Assembly (NCBI RefSeq): GCF_030272615.1
Contig: NC_081413.1
Coordinates: 561,162,445-561,226,444 of the forward strand
Source of the DNA: Cryptomeria japonica
Lineage: Eukaryota; Streptophyta; Pinopsida; Cupressales; Cupressaceae
Length of the DNA stretch: 64,000 nucleotides
Reading direction: 5' to 3'
Shown here: piece after piece, positions 44,701 through 56,835 of the stretch
Numbering within the stretch: the first letter of the stretch is position 1
Layout of the letters: each line of letters starts with the position of its first letter
Translations under genes and position numbers: made by a program
Notes under the pieces: model-generated
Databases searched by the model: none
Told to the model about the DNA's origin: nothing
Seen by the model: only the letters and a program-made list of their open reading frames with translations

Positions 44701-44766
44701 GGTGGCATCTTTAAGTGTGCTAGGTACTTTTATGACTTGTAAGGTGGCATCTTTAAGTGTGCTAGG
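44683..44766. repeat. Perfect 42-bp tandem duplication
   Basis: TACTTTTATGACTTGTAAGG...GTGCTAGG at 44,683-44,724 is repeated without change at 44,725-44,766. Confidence 0.92.
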
Positions 44767-44799
44767 TCATGTGATGAGGAATGATTCATGTTGGTTCCA

Positions 44800-47758
44800 T
44801 TTATTTTTGAGGACATCAAATGAGTGAGATTCCCCAAAGAATGTTATAATTTTTTCCTCCTCTTGCCTTGTGAAAGAAACTGTTGTAATCACAAGGATGA
44901 TGAGAAAATTTAGGAGGTGGGACCCTTCTTTCCCTTCTAGAAAATGGTATTTCTACTAGTCCCTCTTGTATGAATGGTTTTGAGGTTGAGGTGTATGCCT
45001 TTTGCCTTTAGAATATGTCTAATGAATAAAGGAATGTGGTGTCAGATGTTGATGGTTTTTTCACTCAATCGTATTTGTTGCTAATGCTCTATCTAGTATT
45101 CCCTCTAAGCCAACGACTCTACCCCATCTTGGTAAGAATAGTTTCCAATAGGTTTTGGGGAGCTAATTTGTGTGGCTGGGCTACAAGTCTCTTTTATTTT
45201 AGTTTTTATTAATATTATTAGTTAATATTCAATATTAATTTAAATAAAAATGGTTGTTAAATTTAATTTTAAAAATAGTATTAAGAAAAATTAAAACATA
45301 TACACATATATTAAATAATCATTCTAGTTTTTTATTTTTATTTTTAAATTATTTATTTTATTGTATTTGAAGTTTATTATTTTAATTTATATGTGTCACA
45401 TTTATTTTCTTACCACTTATAATCAAGGTAACAATTGTATAAAACAATTGATATACTTGCACTAAATTATGGTAAACTTCCAATTTGAAGGTCATCCTTA
45501 GATCTAGACCCAAACCTTGAGGGCTCATTTGTGAAAGCCCCGTCTATATATACCTTCCTTAGATTCAAAGACTTCCTAATTCATGTGTACTAATAATAGA
45601 AAGTTTTTATACTTTTATATTGAATGAGATCTCAAACTCCCTTATAAATCATAGCCATTGATTTCTCATATGCTTCCAATTCAATCTATTCATGATAGTA
45701 TGATAGAAAATCCATTCAAATTAAGTGTTAGCTCCATGCCAATATCCCACACAACTATCAAGTATACATAAATTGGATGACTCAAAGAACATTACATCTA
45801 TGCATAATGACTACCTAGCAAAAATAAATTTGTTGCAACCTTATTCTAAACATCTTCCCCATTACATGGTTCATTAAAACATAAAGTCTTTAAGTGCATC
45901 TTGATCAAGAAGAGGAATATCAACACATCCCATTCTAAACCATGGGTAATGTCATTTTCCTAGTTCCTTACTAGCTATGATGATGATTATAATAGACCAC
46001 TAAAAATCTAAGCAATCTTGTTACCAAATAAGTTATATAATCCATACTACATTTCCTAGTTTCCTGCTAGCCACTAAAATCTAAGTAATCTTGTTACCAA
46101 ATAAGTTACATAATTTCAATGTCTTATAGTTTGACCCCACCTAATATAGTACATAGTATCAATCACCTAAATTGGCATAACAATTAGAACCTTGAGAACC
46201 ATAACTTACAAAGACAAAAATTTTGAAAATCTCAAATTCCTTGTGCTATACTAATACCAATGCTAAAATCTTATGATATAGCTAGATAATTATTTTGGTA
46301 GAGAAAACTTCTTGAATCCTACCATTACTAAGAAATGATAAGATTATCCATAAGAGGGTCATATGTTTTACAATTTCAATGATAGCTTTAAGATGAATAA
46401 AATGAACTAAGCTAAAAAAAATTATACATTTCAAATTTTTTTTTATCAATATAACACAAATTCATTCAATTTAAAGCTAAATTTTAAAAACTCCATATAA
46501 TTAAAAAAAAAATCATATATATTTAATCTTTTTGAAAGATGAAAAATAAGAGTATTAAATTACTTCATTACATGTATTGAAAGCAAGTACCGATATTTTA
46601 AAGTATAATATTAATTATTAGTTCATGCCATAGAAGTATAGGCAAGAATCTTTATTTAACTTGTTATTAAAAATTGCCTTTTTAACAAATCAGAAATTAC
46701 CTTTTGCAATCAGTACAAGCTAAAAGGTTTGCCCTTTTCTATATTGTACTACTGAATCCCCACACTTCATCTCCTAATTGTGGGACTTCGTAACAGACAC
46801 TTTCTGAACGGATTGAGATATGAGGGTTGGTGATTGTTGGGTGTGTGATTGTTACAGGCTAGTAGAGCCAAAAATAGCTTCAAAGTATTAGGAAGATCTT
46901 GTCTGTGCTGGAAATGAATTATCCCTTATCTTTTTTCTCATTAGAAGGTAAATGGTTTAATGATAACCTGTAAGTCTGCAAGCAATTAAATGGTTTAATG
47001 GTTTAATTAATGAAAATGCTTCTTATAAGGATCCAAGTTGGTTTATATTTTGATTTAAGTTTATAGTTGTAAATTTCAGAGCTGACAACGTATTAACTTT
47101 TTAAGTGATGATCTTATCATATATTTTATGGTTACTGTTAATAAATATACAAACAGAAACAAACAAACACCGAATTTATAATGGTTCACTATAGAGACTA
47201 TAATTATAAATATACAAAATTATAATTGTATATTTATGTTTTTCTACAGTGGATTCTGATGTATAATCATTTCAACCTGGTACAACACTGCTGAGTTCAT
47301 GGTCTATCTACGTTTGACATATTTTACTATTTGTAGATATCTATTCATTGGATCAGGATGTCACGATTTAGGGGTGACATCACAGGTGAAAAAATAATAA
47401 ATCCACCTCAACTATATCCAAATCAATTATGGCATCTAACCCATCAAATCTGTGCTAGCTTGATTCAATACTATCCTTTAAATTTTGTTTGTCACTTTTT
47501 TGTGCACAAAGTAAAATAATTATAACATACTTGTTTACACATACCTCGCAAAGTTTAAATTATAAGTCTAATGTTGTGTATGTAAAGGTATTATCTTGTG
47601 AAACTTTAATTTATTAACAAATATCATCACATATAATAAATTTTTTTAAAAATACATAGGATCAGTCAACCATCAATTTATTAAAATAATTAACAATAAT
47701 TTCACAATCTCTAATCAATAATTTCATAATCATTGCAGCATTTCACAAAAGAACCTAT
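44800..47758. other. Noncoding stretch, no gene recognised
   Basis: AT-rich. A block of about 60 bp is repeated with changes at 45,955-46,045 and 46,050-46,105 (TTTCCTAGTT, CTAGC, CACTAAAA-TCTAAG, AATCTTGTTACCAAATAAGT). Around 47,160-47,250 AACACCGAATTTATAATGGT recalls an LTR edge in minus orientation. I see no coding domain. Confidence 0.4.
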
Positions 47759-47866
47759 TAGTGACAACTTACATCAAACTCAACTAGTATTAAACACAAT
47801 GATCATCTCATCAACATTATTTGAGAAAGAGTGAGACTTAAGTGTTCCTAGTTAACATATATGACA
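47759..47866. repeat. Repeat B, copy 2, left part
   Basis: Near-identical to 26,047-26,152 (GTGACAACTTACATCAAACT, CATCTCATCAACATTATTTG). The match stops at 47,866, the likely left edge of LINE-2; repeat B continues at about 56,095. Confidence 0.75.
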
Positions 47867-47983
47867 ACACGAGCATCCATGTAAGGGAAATATTTTTTTT
47901 CTAGATTTTTCTAACAATATTTCATTGTTATGAACAACATCCAACCTCTCATTCAAGTATACCCAGATATCTATACAGCTGTA

Positions 47984-49680
47984 ATGGCAGGACCTTGACT
48001 TCCCTCCCATTTCCTACACCTTGACCCCTACCATTTCCTTGAGATCTTGTGTTTTTTCCCTCCTCGAGTGTTGTGGCTAGCAATGTTTAAGTTTGGGGAA
48101 GGGCCCCAGCTTAGCTCCCATACTTTTCACCCACATGTTGGTTCCCCTCTTCTAGAAGACCCTTTGGTGGCAAATTTGTCCTCTCTATTCCTCAGTACCA
48201 TCATGATATCTTTGCAAAAATTGAATTGGGGACTTATGCAGATAAACTAAAAGGTGAAAGTCCTGAAAAAGTGGTAAAAATATTGGAAGGCCCATCTCCC
48301 TTGACTACGTGTATTGTCAATGATAATAAAGTTGAAGTACCAGATCTTTTTGTCAACAAAGCTATTGCTGAACTAAGCCTCTATCCTTGGTGGGGAAGTT
48401 TGTGGCTTTTCGACCAGCTCTAGAACTAGTGAAGAAATGGGTGTCCTCTAATTGGAAATTGAAAGGGAGTGTCTCGACTGTTCCTCTTTAGCTTCACAAA
48501 TCAAGCTGACCTAGCTCATGTTCTCACGGAGGGTCCATGGGTCTTTGGATCCTTGAACTACGCCTTGTTGTGTAAATTGAAACCAAACCTCAACCCTTGT
48601 TCTGATCTAGGTGCCATGGCTTTGACATGGATTCTCCTTCTAGGAATCCCTCTGGAAATTCTTAAAGGGATTGCGAACTCATTTGGTACGTATCTGGCTA
48701 TTGATAGTATAACACAATGTAAACCCATGCTCCTATTTGCACGTTTATGTGTTAATGTGGCCATCAATATGGTCTTACCCACAAAAATTACATTGCAGTC
48801 CAGACTTGGTTCTTGGGTTCAACAAATAGAATATGAGAACATAAAAGCGTTATGTCAAAATTGTGGAAGATATGGTCACCTGAGCTCAGCACATAAAAGG
48901 AACATAAACAAGAAATAACAGCTGACCACTAACTTTGAGAAGATTAATCATATGGAAAACACAAATAAGGAGGAACCACCTCATGCTAATAATGATTCAA
49001 AGGGAGAACCCTCCTTGGGTGAAGACCCTCAAAAGTGGTAGCCCCCTCTCGAGAGGTGATTGTGTCTACTCTGAACAAAGATAAGAAGAGTGTGGATGAC
49101 TTCCAGCTTCAACCTTTGGTGTTGAGTCGCGTGTGGTTCATCCATCTCTTCCTCTCTCGTCTGAGGAACCCCTAAGATTGAATCCCCCAACTACTAATGA
49201 GATTGTCATTGATTTGAACCAACTGGAATGCAAGGAATAGAGTACAAAAGAAGGAATGAAAAATGAAACTTTACCCAAGGAAAACGTTCCCCCCATCTCA
49301 TTTGACTTAAGTTTGGAAGTCACAAATACATTGATGGTGACTCCCAAGAAAATATTCAATGGTGGTTTTGGTAACCTAAAAGAAAACTTACAAATGTTGA
49401 GTTTTTCTACTACTTTACCGCAAACCAAGACAAAACTCTGGTTTGAGGAGGATGGAAAAGATGACAAGGGATGCGAACAAGTGCCTATCAAGAAGAAGAA
49501 GAAGAAAGCTAATGTGGGGGGCAATATCAAAATGGGTCAACCAACTAACAAAGACTCTAGATAGAAGGAAGTGAATAGGAGGTAGCAATAGGAAAGCAGT
49601 CAACCTTGGATGTAATCCCAAAAAAAAAGGAAAAGAGGAATTAACCCAAATTTATAGGATTATCCCCTATTTAGGTGAGT
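47984..49680 (+). pseudogene. LINE-2 ORF1: DUF4283 domain plus zinc knuckle
   Basis: After ATG 47,984 and one early frameshift the reading GTYADKLKGESPEKVVKILE (48,226) starts the domain. LFLFSFTNQADLAHVLTEGP then WVFGSLNYALLCKLKPNLNP, LTWILLLGIPLEILKGIANS and GTYLAIDSITQCKPMLLFAR (48,469-48,750) are a well-kept DUF4283 domain. A CCHC knuckle follows: CQNCGRYGHLSSAHK (48,853-48,897), its last Cys changed to His. The C-terminal hydrophilic part (48,930-49,680) has frameshifts and a Lys run (49,488-49,510). ORF1 binds LINE RNA. The domain is less decayed than in LINE-1. Confidence 0.85.
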
Positions 49681-49704
49681 AGGGTTCTTAAGACTTATAT
49701 TTAT

Positions 49705-52700
49705 ATAATTATCATCTTCTGGAATGTTAGGGGCCTTAATAGCCTGTTAAAACAACATATGCTCAAATGTAAGTTATTGTAACAGAAGGTGGATATTCAT
49801 ATGATCCAGGAAACCAAGATGAATAAGGATAATTTTTAGAAAGTCTTTAACTCTTTTTGGCCCTTGACTCAATTATTGAATAGTGACTCTGAAGGTACCT
49901 CAAGGGGAATTGCTAACCTTTGGAACCCCAACTTGTTTGAAGGAACTCTCTTATTGTCGAAATGGGAAACATTAAGTCAAATTTACAATGGCTTCTGGTT
50001 AATTTTTATGCCCCAAATGTCCGCAATACCAAGGCCATCTTATGGAGATCCATAAATTTAAAGATTAAAAATAGAGCTGATGATTTATGGATGATTGTTG
50101 AAGACTTCAACTTTCCTCTCTACCCCTCGAAGAAAGCTAGTGAAAATGAAGACTTCTTGGATAGTTTGAATGAATTGACTGATTTCATCACCTCCTATGG
50201 CCTCTTGGACATCCCTCTCAATGGGTCCAAATTTACCTAGAACAACAGAAGGCAAGGGGGTAATTTAATTTAGGTGAGACTTGATAGAGTGTCGATCAAT
50301 TCCAATTGGAAGTACTTTGATTCTTTCCATCTTTGGTCATCTCCTTGCTTGGGATCTGACCACAATGCTCAACATAAATATTTCAGAGGGTCGGTTGAAG
50401 AATGGTGGAACACTCTTGTTGTGGGCACGTCAATGTTTAAAATTACCTAAAAACTTAAGATCCTCAAAGAAAGAGTCAAGGGTTGGAATAAGTATTCCTT
50501 TGACAATATATTTGAGAAAAAGAAGAACATCATTAATGAAGTACAAGCCATCCAAACTAAAATGGAAGAACAACTAGGATGCAAAGAATGACTCGAAGTA
50601 GGAATTGGATATAAGAAATTAGTGGTTTATTCTCAACAGAAAAGAAGAACTGTTCTGGAAACATAAATCGAGGCTCCAGTGGCTAAAGGAAGGGGATAAG
50701 AATACAAAATTTTTCCATCAATCCACTGTAAGACATAGAAGTCAAAACAAAATAAGATATCTTTTGAGAGAAGATGGAACTAAGGTGGAGGATGAAGAGG
50801 ATATAGTAACCCTGTTCATTGACTCTTTTAAACCTAATCAACTTTCGATTCATGGGGAAAACCAGGATATGAAAAAGATGTTGGATGTAATACCTAGAGT
50901 TATTGAGGATTCAGATCTCCTAGACCTCAACAAAAAAAGTTACCATGCAGGAGATGAAGACTACTCTTTTCTCCTTTTCTCCTAATAAGGACCCTGACCC
51001 TAATGGATATCCGCCTACCTTATTTCAAGAGTTTTGGGATATAGTTGGCAGTGACTTATTCAATATTGTTAGAGACTTCTTAAGAATAGGTAACCTCCTT
51101 AAACAACTAAATGCTACCTTTATTGCTTTAGTTCTGAATAATGACAATGGTGTCTCCACCAAGGATTTTAGGCCTATCAGTTTATGTAATAATGTTTACA
51201 AAATTCTCCAAAACCATGGTCAGTAGAATAAAACCTCTTCTTGATAAAATGATCAAGCACTAGAAAGGTTTTTTAGAAGAAAGACACATCTTAGATGTGG
51301 TCATGGTGGCCCATGAGCTGGTTCACTTGATGGATTGTAGCAAGAAACCTTTGATGACTTTAAAACTAGATATTTCTAAAACATATGATAGAGTGTCCTA
51401 GGAATTTATCCTTGAAGTCTTTAATAGATATGGGTTTAAGGGTAGATTCTTATATTTGATTGAGAAATATGTTTGCACTCCTAAGTTCTCAACCACCCTT
51501 AACGGCTGCCCTAAGAGATACTTTTCCTATGGCAAAGGGCTAAGAAATGGTGATCCCCCCGGGCCCTCTCCCCCTATCTTTTCATCATTGTGGCTGAAGT
51601 GCTAGGGAGAAATATTGAAAAGATTAGATATGAGGGTTCTCTAAAAGGTTTTAAAGCTGCTTCATCCCTAAACCCTACCACCCATCAACAATTTGTTGAT
51701 GATACCATAATATTTGGTGAATCTTTTGTCTCTAAGGAAAAGAAATGGAAAAATACCTTGGACAAATATGCTATCATCTCAGGCGAGCACATAAAATTTG
51801 TTAAGAGCAAACTATTTTTTTTAAATGTCAAAACCCACTCTCCAACCCAAAATATCATCCATTCTTTGTTGCCAAATTTCCACCCTCCTAGACTCCTATC
51901 TTGTGTTGCCCTTTGTCTCCAAACATCCTAATTTGAATTTCTAGAATGGCTTGCTTGAAAGATTTCAAAAGAAGTTAGTTGGCTAGAAAGGGAAACTTCT
52001 CAGCGTGGCAAGCAAGATACAACTTGTCAAATCTTGCCTTTAAAATATGCCCATTTATTACCTCTCTCTATTCAAGATACCTGGGGTGGTTACTGAAAAA
52101 ATTGAAAGGATTCTAAGGAGGTTCCTATGGCTAGGTATGGAAGAAAAAAAAAGACTTTCCTTGGTCTCTTGGGATAAAGTATGCAGACCCTGGAATTGTG
52201 GTAGATTGGGCATAAAAAAGATTTAAACTTTTAATTAAGCTCTTATTTCTAAATTAGGTTGGCAATTAACTAAGGAACAAAAAGACTGGACTGAAATTTT
52301 GAAAGCCAAATACTTCTCAAGTAACATTGGGGAAAAATTCATCAATCAAGAGGAGCTACCCATAGGTTCCATCATTCCGAATAGTATGGCTAAAACCAGA
52401 CATGAAATCCAAAGAAATGGTAAGATGATTATAGGAAATGGAAGAAAGACTGAGTTTTGGAAAGAAACTTGGATGCTTGGATAGTCTTTGGATTCCAAGT
52501 CCCACACTTGAAGAATATCAAGAAGTTCCTAAGCTATCATTTGGGGGGAAAGATGTATGATTTCATAACTTGGAATAGGGGATATGCTTCTTGGATTGAT
52601 TTGAGAAGAATTGTTTCCTTTCAACTGAAAGTTCATCCCACCACTAGAAGGCTAATCTTGAAGAAAGCAACTAACCTCATTGGATTCCTAGCTATTCTCT

Positions 52701-53836
52701 TTACACTCCTAGTGGTGAGGATGAATGGATATTGAAAAGGAGTGTGTCAGGGAATTTCACTGTTAAGTCTGCCTACCACCTTTTGGAGGAAAGTAATGAT
52801 AAAGATTTAATATGGAAGGTAATTTGGATCAAGGGGCTAATCCCAAAAATTAATTGTTTTTGGTGGGCAACTACTCATGGTCAAATTATTACTATTGACA
52901 ACCTAAACAAAAGGGGGTTTTCTCTAGTCAATAGGTGTGAACTCTGTTATATGGTCTCGGAAAGCATTAACTACATTTTTTTCATTTCAGCTTTGTTTGG
53001 GACATATGGGAAGAAATGTGGAAGAAGCTTAACATTAATTGGGTGCAACTTAATTCTTTCAAATATTTCCTTGAGGTGTGGCAATTATCTCCTTACTCTC
53101 ACCCAATTGCCAAGAGTATCTGGCATAACATTCTCCCCTTTCTTGTTTGGAATATCTAGAAAGAATAGAACAATAGAATATTCAAAGAAGAGAAGAGAAG
53201 CACCAAAATACTAGCCACCATCATTATATAGTAGATTAAGAGAAATATTAATATGGAATCTACTGGTCTCTCCAAAATCCTACGCTCTTCTGGATCTTTG
53301 ACTAAAACAGGTTTTGGGAATTCAACACAAATTTTTGAATGCTAATTGTCAAAGAATGATCCTAAGAAATTCATGTTTGTGGCAACCTCTTGAAATAGGA
53401 TGGATTAAGTGTAACTTTGATGGTTGTTCTAACGGAAATCCTCAAATCTCGGCGGTAGGAGGCTTAATTCATGATCATAAAGGCTTCTTGTTAGTTGGGT
53501 TTGGCTTAGGTCTAGGGACAACTACTAACAATAAGGTGGAAGCTTGGGCAACCTAGATGGGTCTTCATAGACTATATGATTTCAATAATGTCATCTCTCC
53601 TCTATGGGAGATCAAAGAGATAGTTGGTGGAATTGTTTGAAGACATCAGAATACAACATGTCTACAGAGAAGGAAATTGGTTGGCTGACCACATTGCCAA
53701 TCAAAGTCTTCATATTCTGGATTCGCAGGTCTTCAAGTTTGAGAACATCTCTAGAGAGCTGAAGGAAATCGTCATGCAAGAAAGAGGAATCATAAAAAAC
53801 AAGGTGGGAAGTGGGACTATTGAGCCATTGGAATGA
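49705..53836 (+). pseudogene. LINE-2 ORF2: endonuclease, reverse transcriptase, RNase H
   Basis: Endonuclease: FWNVRGLNSLLKQ (49,717), HMIQETKMNKD (49,800), GTSRGIANLWNP, then WMIVEDFNFPLYPSKKASEN (50,088) and LDIPLNGSKFT before a TAG at the conserved Trp (50,238). Reverse transcriptase: LKEGDKNTKFFHQSTVRHR (50,685), LFSPNKDPDPNGYPPTLFQE (about 50,975, frame changed), LNATFIALV, FRPISLCNNVYKI, LKLDISKTYDRVS (51,362), and QQFVDDTIIFGESF (51,690) as catalytic box. A knuckle region CELCYMVSESINYIFF lies at 52,939. RNase H: WIKCNFDGCSNGNPQISAVG, NKVEAWAT (53,398-53,556), then RIQHVYREGNWLADHIANQS (53,650) with the catalytic Asp retained. TGA at 53,834 is the end. Several frameshifts make it inactive. 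Confidence 0.88.
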
Positions 53837-53854
53837 GATCTTTTAATTTTCATT

Positions 53855-55865
53855 ATGCCCGTGCTCTCAAAGATTTTGAATTGTCCGTTGCGCCCACATA
53901 GGTGGAGGGCTTACAAGGTGATGACTCAATGCTTAGACAATTGGGGTCTCTTCTATAGTTGGATGGCCTATGTGGCTAATGACTTGGGTAGGAGCATTAT
54001 CAATAAAAGCATGATGGTGACAGATGATGACTATGCTTGGATATGGGAAGATAAGGTATTAATTAGAAGGGCTGTGAAAAGGAGTGATTTTTCCTTTTAT
54101 ACAAACACAAAAAGGAGTGATTTTTATATTTCCTTTACGGAAAATGATTACCTTAGGTGTCGTACATGCAAGAAATATCATTTGAGTGATATCAAGAAAG
54201 GAATTTTTAAATTTGTCCCTTCCAAAAGAAGCCAGAGTTCCAGATTTTGTTAGATTCTACTTGGCCACTTTCATAGAGTCTGGTATAGCTCTTCTCTTTC
54301 CTGTGTCAAGATGGGAGGCCCTCTGAAATTTACTAAACCAAGTAACTATTTTGACTTGAGAGATAACAAAGAGCTATGGGATCTCTTTCAAATTGTGAGT
54401 TTCACTCATTTTTTCTTGGCCATGAAGGGCTACAATAAGGAGCTCTCGGCCAGGGTTTGCAATTCTTGGCAGAACTCCATGGTTACAATTGGAAGAATCA
54501 CCTATACTCTATCATTGAATTAAATTGAGGAGGTGATAGGCTTATAGAATGAAGGAGAGAAAGTTGAGAAGAAGAGAATGGGGGACTATAGAGGTTACAT
54601 TAAGAGATTCTTTGAGAAAGGTGAAAAACGGGTTCCATTTGAAAATGGGTATGACCATTTGGCCTTTCCCAAGCCTTTCCCTTTGATCAGTTATCATGTA
54701 ATGAAATATTTTACATTAGAGAATCATTATCCTACTGTCTATGGCTACCATTTCCCCATTCTAAAACATATAGGATACTATGTTAAAATCAATATGTCAT
54801 TCTTTTTGTTTTTTCATCCCTTAGTGTCTATATTAAAAATGAGGTGAACCCACCTTTACAGTAGGGTTTAACTTACATAATGTACAAATATGCAGTGGAC
54901 CATACCCCCACCATGATCTATGTTTCTTCGGCCTCTAGTAGTGAGGGTAGCTACAAGAAAACCCCTAAAATAACCCCTAGTTTTTCCCTAAGAAACCTAA
55001 GGATGTGCCTATCCCCTCTTGTCCAATTAAAAACATGGGTAAAATCCCTATTGTGACCTTGGAAAATAATTCCCTTGAGTTGTCCTTGCTGAACTTAACT
55101 TGTAACTAGAGGAAAATTGAAACACCAAGAAAGACCCTAAGAAAAGTGAAGAGGTCTGGTAGTGAGTCGGTGGGAAAGAGCATTACCATTGACCTAGAGA
55201 TACATAATTCTAAAGATGAAGGTGAGAAGGGAATGAAGTAGGAAAAAATTGAGAGCAGCTCAGGAGAAAGAAGGTCTATTAGACTCTGAGCTAAAGAGAG
55301 GAAAAATCCCATCAAGAGTGAAGAGAATAGGACTAATACCGGCCTTTATGAAATTTATGATCTGAAAGATGAGGAAGACTCAAAGGAAAATTCTGAGGAC
55401 GAAAATGTCCAGGTGGAGGAAGATGAACTGACTAAAAGCCCCAATGAGGATCTAAAAAAAGAAGAGGAAGGAGAAGAAGAGAACAACAAGTCGGAAAGCA
55501 AGCATGAGTCTCCTTTCAAAAACCCCAATAGCGCTGACACCTTTGAGGATGAGGAAATGGTGCCATGTTTTCCTACAAGGCCGGTCTAGGAGGCTACCAA
55601 CAACTTGGAGGAGAAATTGAATGAAATGAAGGAAAAAGTGGCCATGTTGGAGATGAACTATGAGGAATAGGACAAAAAGGTGAAACATTTGTGCGATGGT
55701 TTCAATGCCCTTTGCCCTATCATGGATGGGGTAATGAAGAATGTAATCCTGGGCACAGTATCTGGTGAAGGTCGATTGAAGAAAATCAGGAAAAAGAAAG
55801 CCAAAAATGGTGCAAGGGAGATGACCGATGAGGAGGATGAAGATCAGCAGGAGACCTCAATGTAG
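53855..55865 (+). pseudogene. LINE-2 ORF3: uncharacterised third protein
   Basis: One frame from 53,855 to 54,847 (internal TAG, TAA, TAG; TGA at its end) and, after a shift, a second frame from about 55,110 to TAG 55,863-55,865. N-terminal part: LGRSIINKSMMVTDDDYAWI and a possible metal site CRTCKKYH (54,151-54,174). Middle: LWDLFQIVSFTHFFLAMKGY, VTIGRITYTLSLN (aligns to LINE-1 TIGSRNVKVT), FPLISYHVMKYFTLENHYP and YGYHFPILKHI (54,737-54,769). C-terminal: KSITIDLEIHN, GERRSIRL, a long acidic and coiled-coil stretch, then GVMKNVILGTVSGEGR and a basic KKIRKKKAK tail. The last three blocks match the LINE fragment at 36,005-37,071 closely. About 670 codons. The function is unknown; a nucleic-acid or host-factor binding role is only a guess. 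Confidence 0.72.
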
Positions 55866-56095
55866 AACTTAGGCAAGCTCGAGCGGGACTAGAAACTGAT
55901 CAATAAGGAGTAATGGTCATTTTGCTTCCTCTATTTTTCCTTTTTTATTATGTTTTACAACTTATGCTAATAATGGGTTGGTAAAGGTTGATAAGGATAA
56001 TGTTGGTAATAGCATTAGTAGTATGGTTTATGGCAACAACTACTATGATACTTTTGTATCTAGTAATAGGAATGATACTAGTATCCATAGAAATA

Positions 56096-56640
56096 GTAAG
56101 TATGAATGATTTCTACAAAACCATAATTCTACAAAGCATAATCAGGGATCTACTATAGATTCTAAGCATATAAAACTTACTAGGCAATTATCTCATTATA
56201 TGCTCATATTGTGTTTCATAGAGTTTACTTCTAGGTACAACATCAAATAGCACAAATCAAAACCTCCTCCTAAAGTCATTTATATGCAAAATAAAATATA
56301 ATGACATATTTCTTCACTTCTACTATTCTCATGTTTCTACTAAAGAAGAAGATGGAAACCTGCATATTATTGTGAACATTAGGATCACTCTTTTCATGTT
56401 AACAACATGCTTCATGACCACATTTCTTTACTATTTTTTTTATTCTCTCTATTTTATTGATCTTGTAAATACTCAAATGAGTTCTCTATTTTCCATTCTC
56501 AAAACCTAATTATAAAATTATTTTAAATGTTAGTAGTCTGAACATTAAGTTCTTTCCTTGTTGCTTCTTCAACTACCTACAACATAATTCTAGATTCTTT
56601 CTAGAACAATACACTTAAAATAGAATGCAAAGGAATTTGC
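56096..56640. repeat. Repeat B, copy 2, right part
   Basis: CTACAAAACCATAATTCTAC, AAGCATATAAAACTTACTAG, CTTCATGACCACATTTCTTT and CTCATTATATG-type words match 26,385-27,450 in the same order, with internal deletions. Confidence 0.7.
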
Positions 56641-56835
56641 GCTACCAATTACATTAATAAATCACATGATACCAATGCTAATCTTTCAACTTTTGATGGG
56701 AACTACATTGCTTTGTAGCCCTTGTTAAAAATGTAAAAAAAAACTTATAATATTAAACTTTCCATTACTAAATAAAGATAGAAATAATATATTGCTATAA
56801 ATGTCTTATTTATAACTTTTTATTAATAATTATTG

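Larger units (their letters stand above)
47867..56095 (+). mobile_element. LINE-2: long L1-type LINE with three ORFs
   Basis: An 8.2-kb segment that interrupts repeat B. Order: ORF1 (47,984-49,680), ORF2 (about 49,705-53,836), ORF3 (about 53,855-55,865), 3' UTR. Domain order and ORF3 content match LINE-1, but sequences have diverged. I found no clean target duplication, and about 230 bp of repeat B seem to be missing at the site. The final 150 bp before 56,095 have no clear LINE tail, so the right edge is approximate. Confidence 0.75.
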
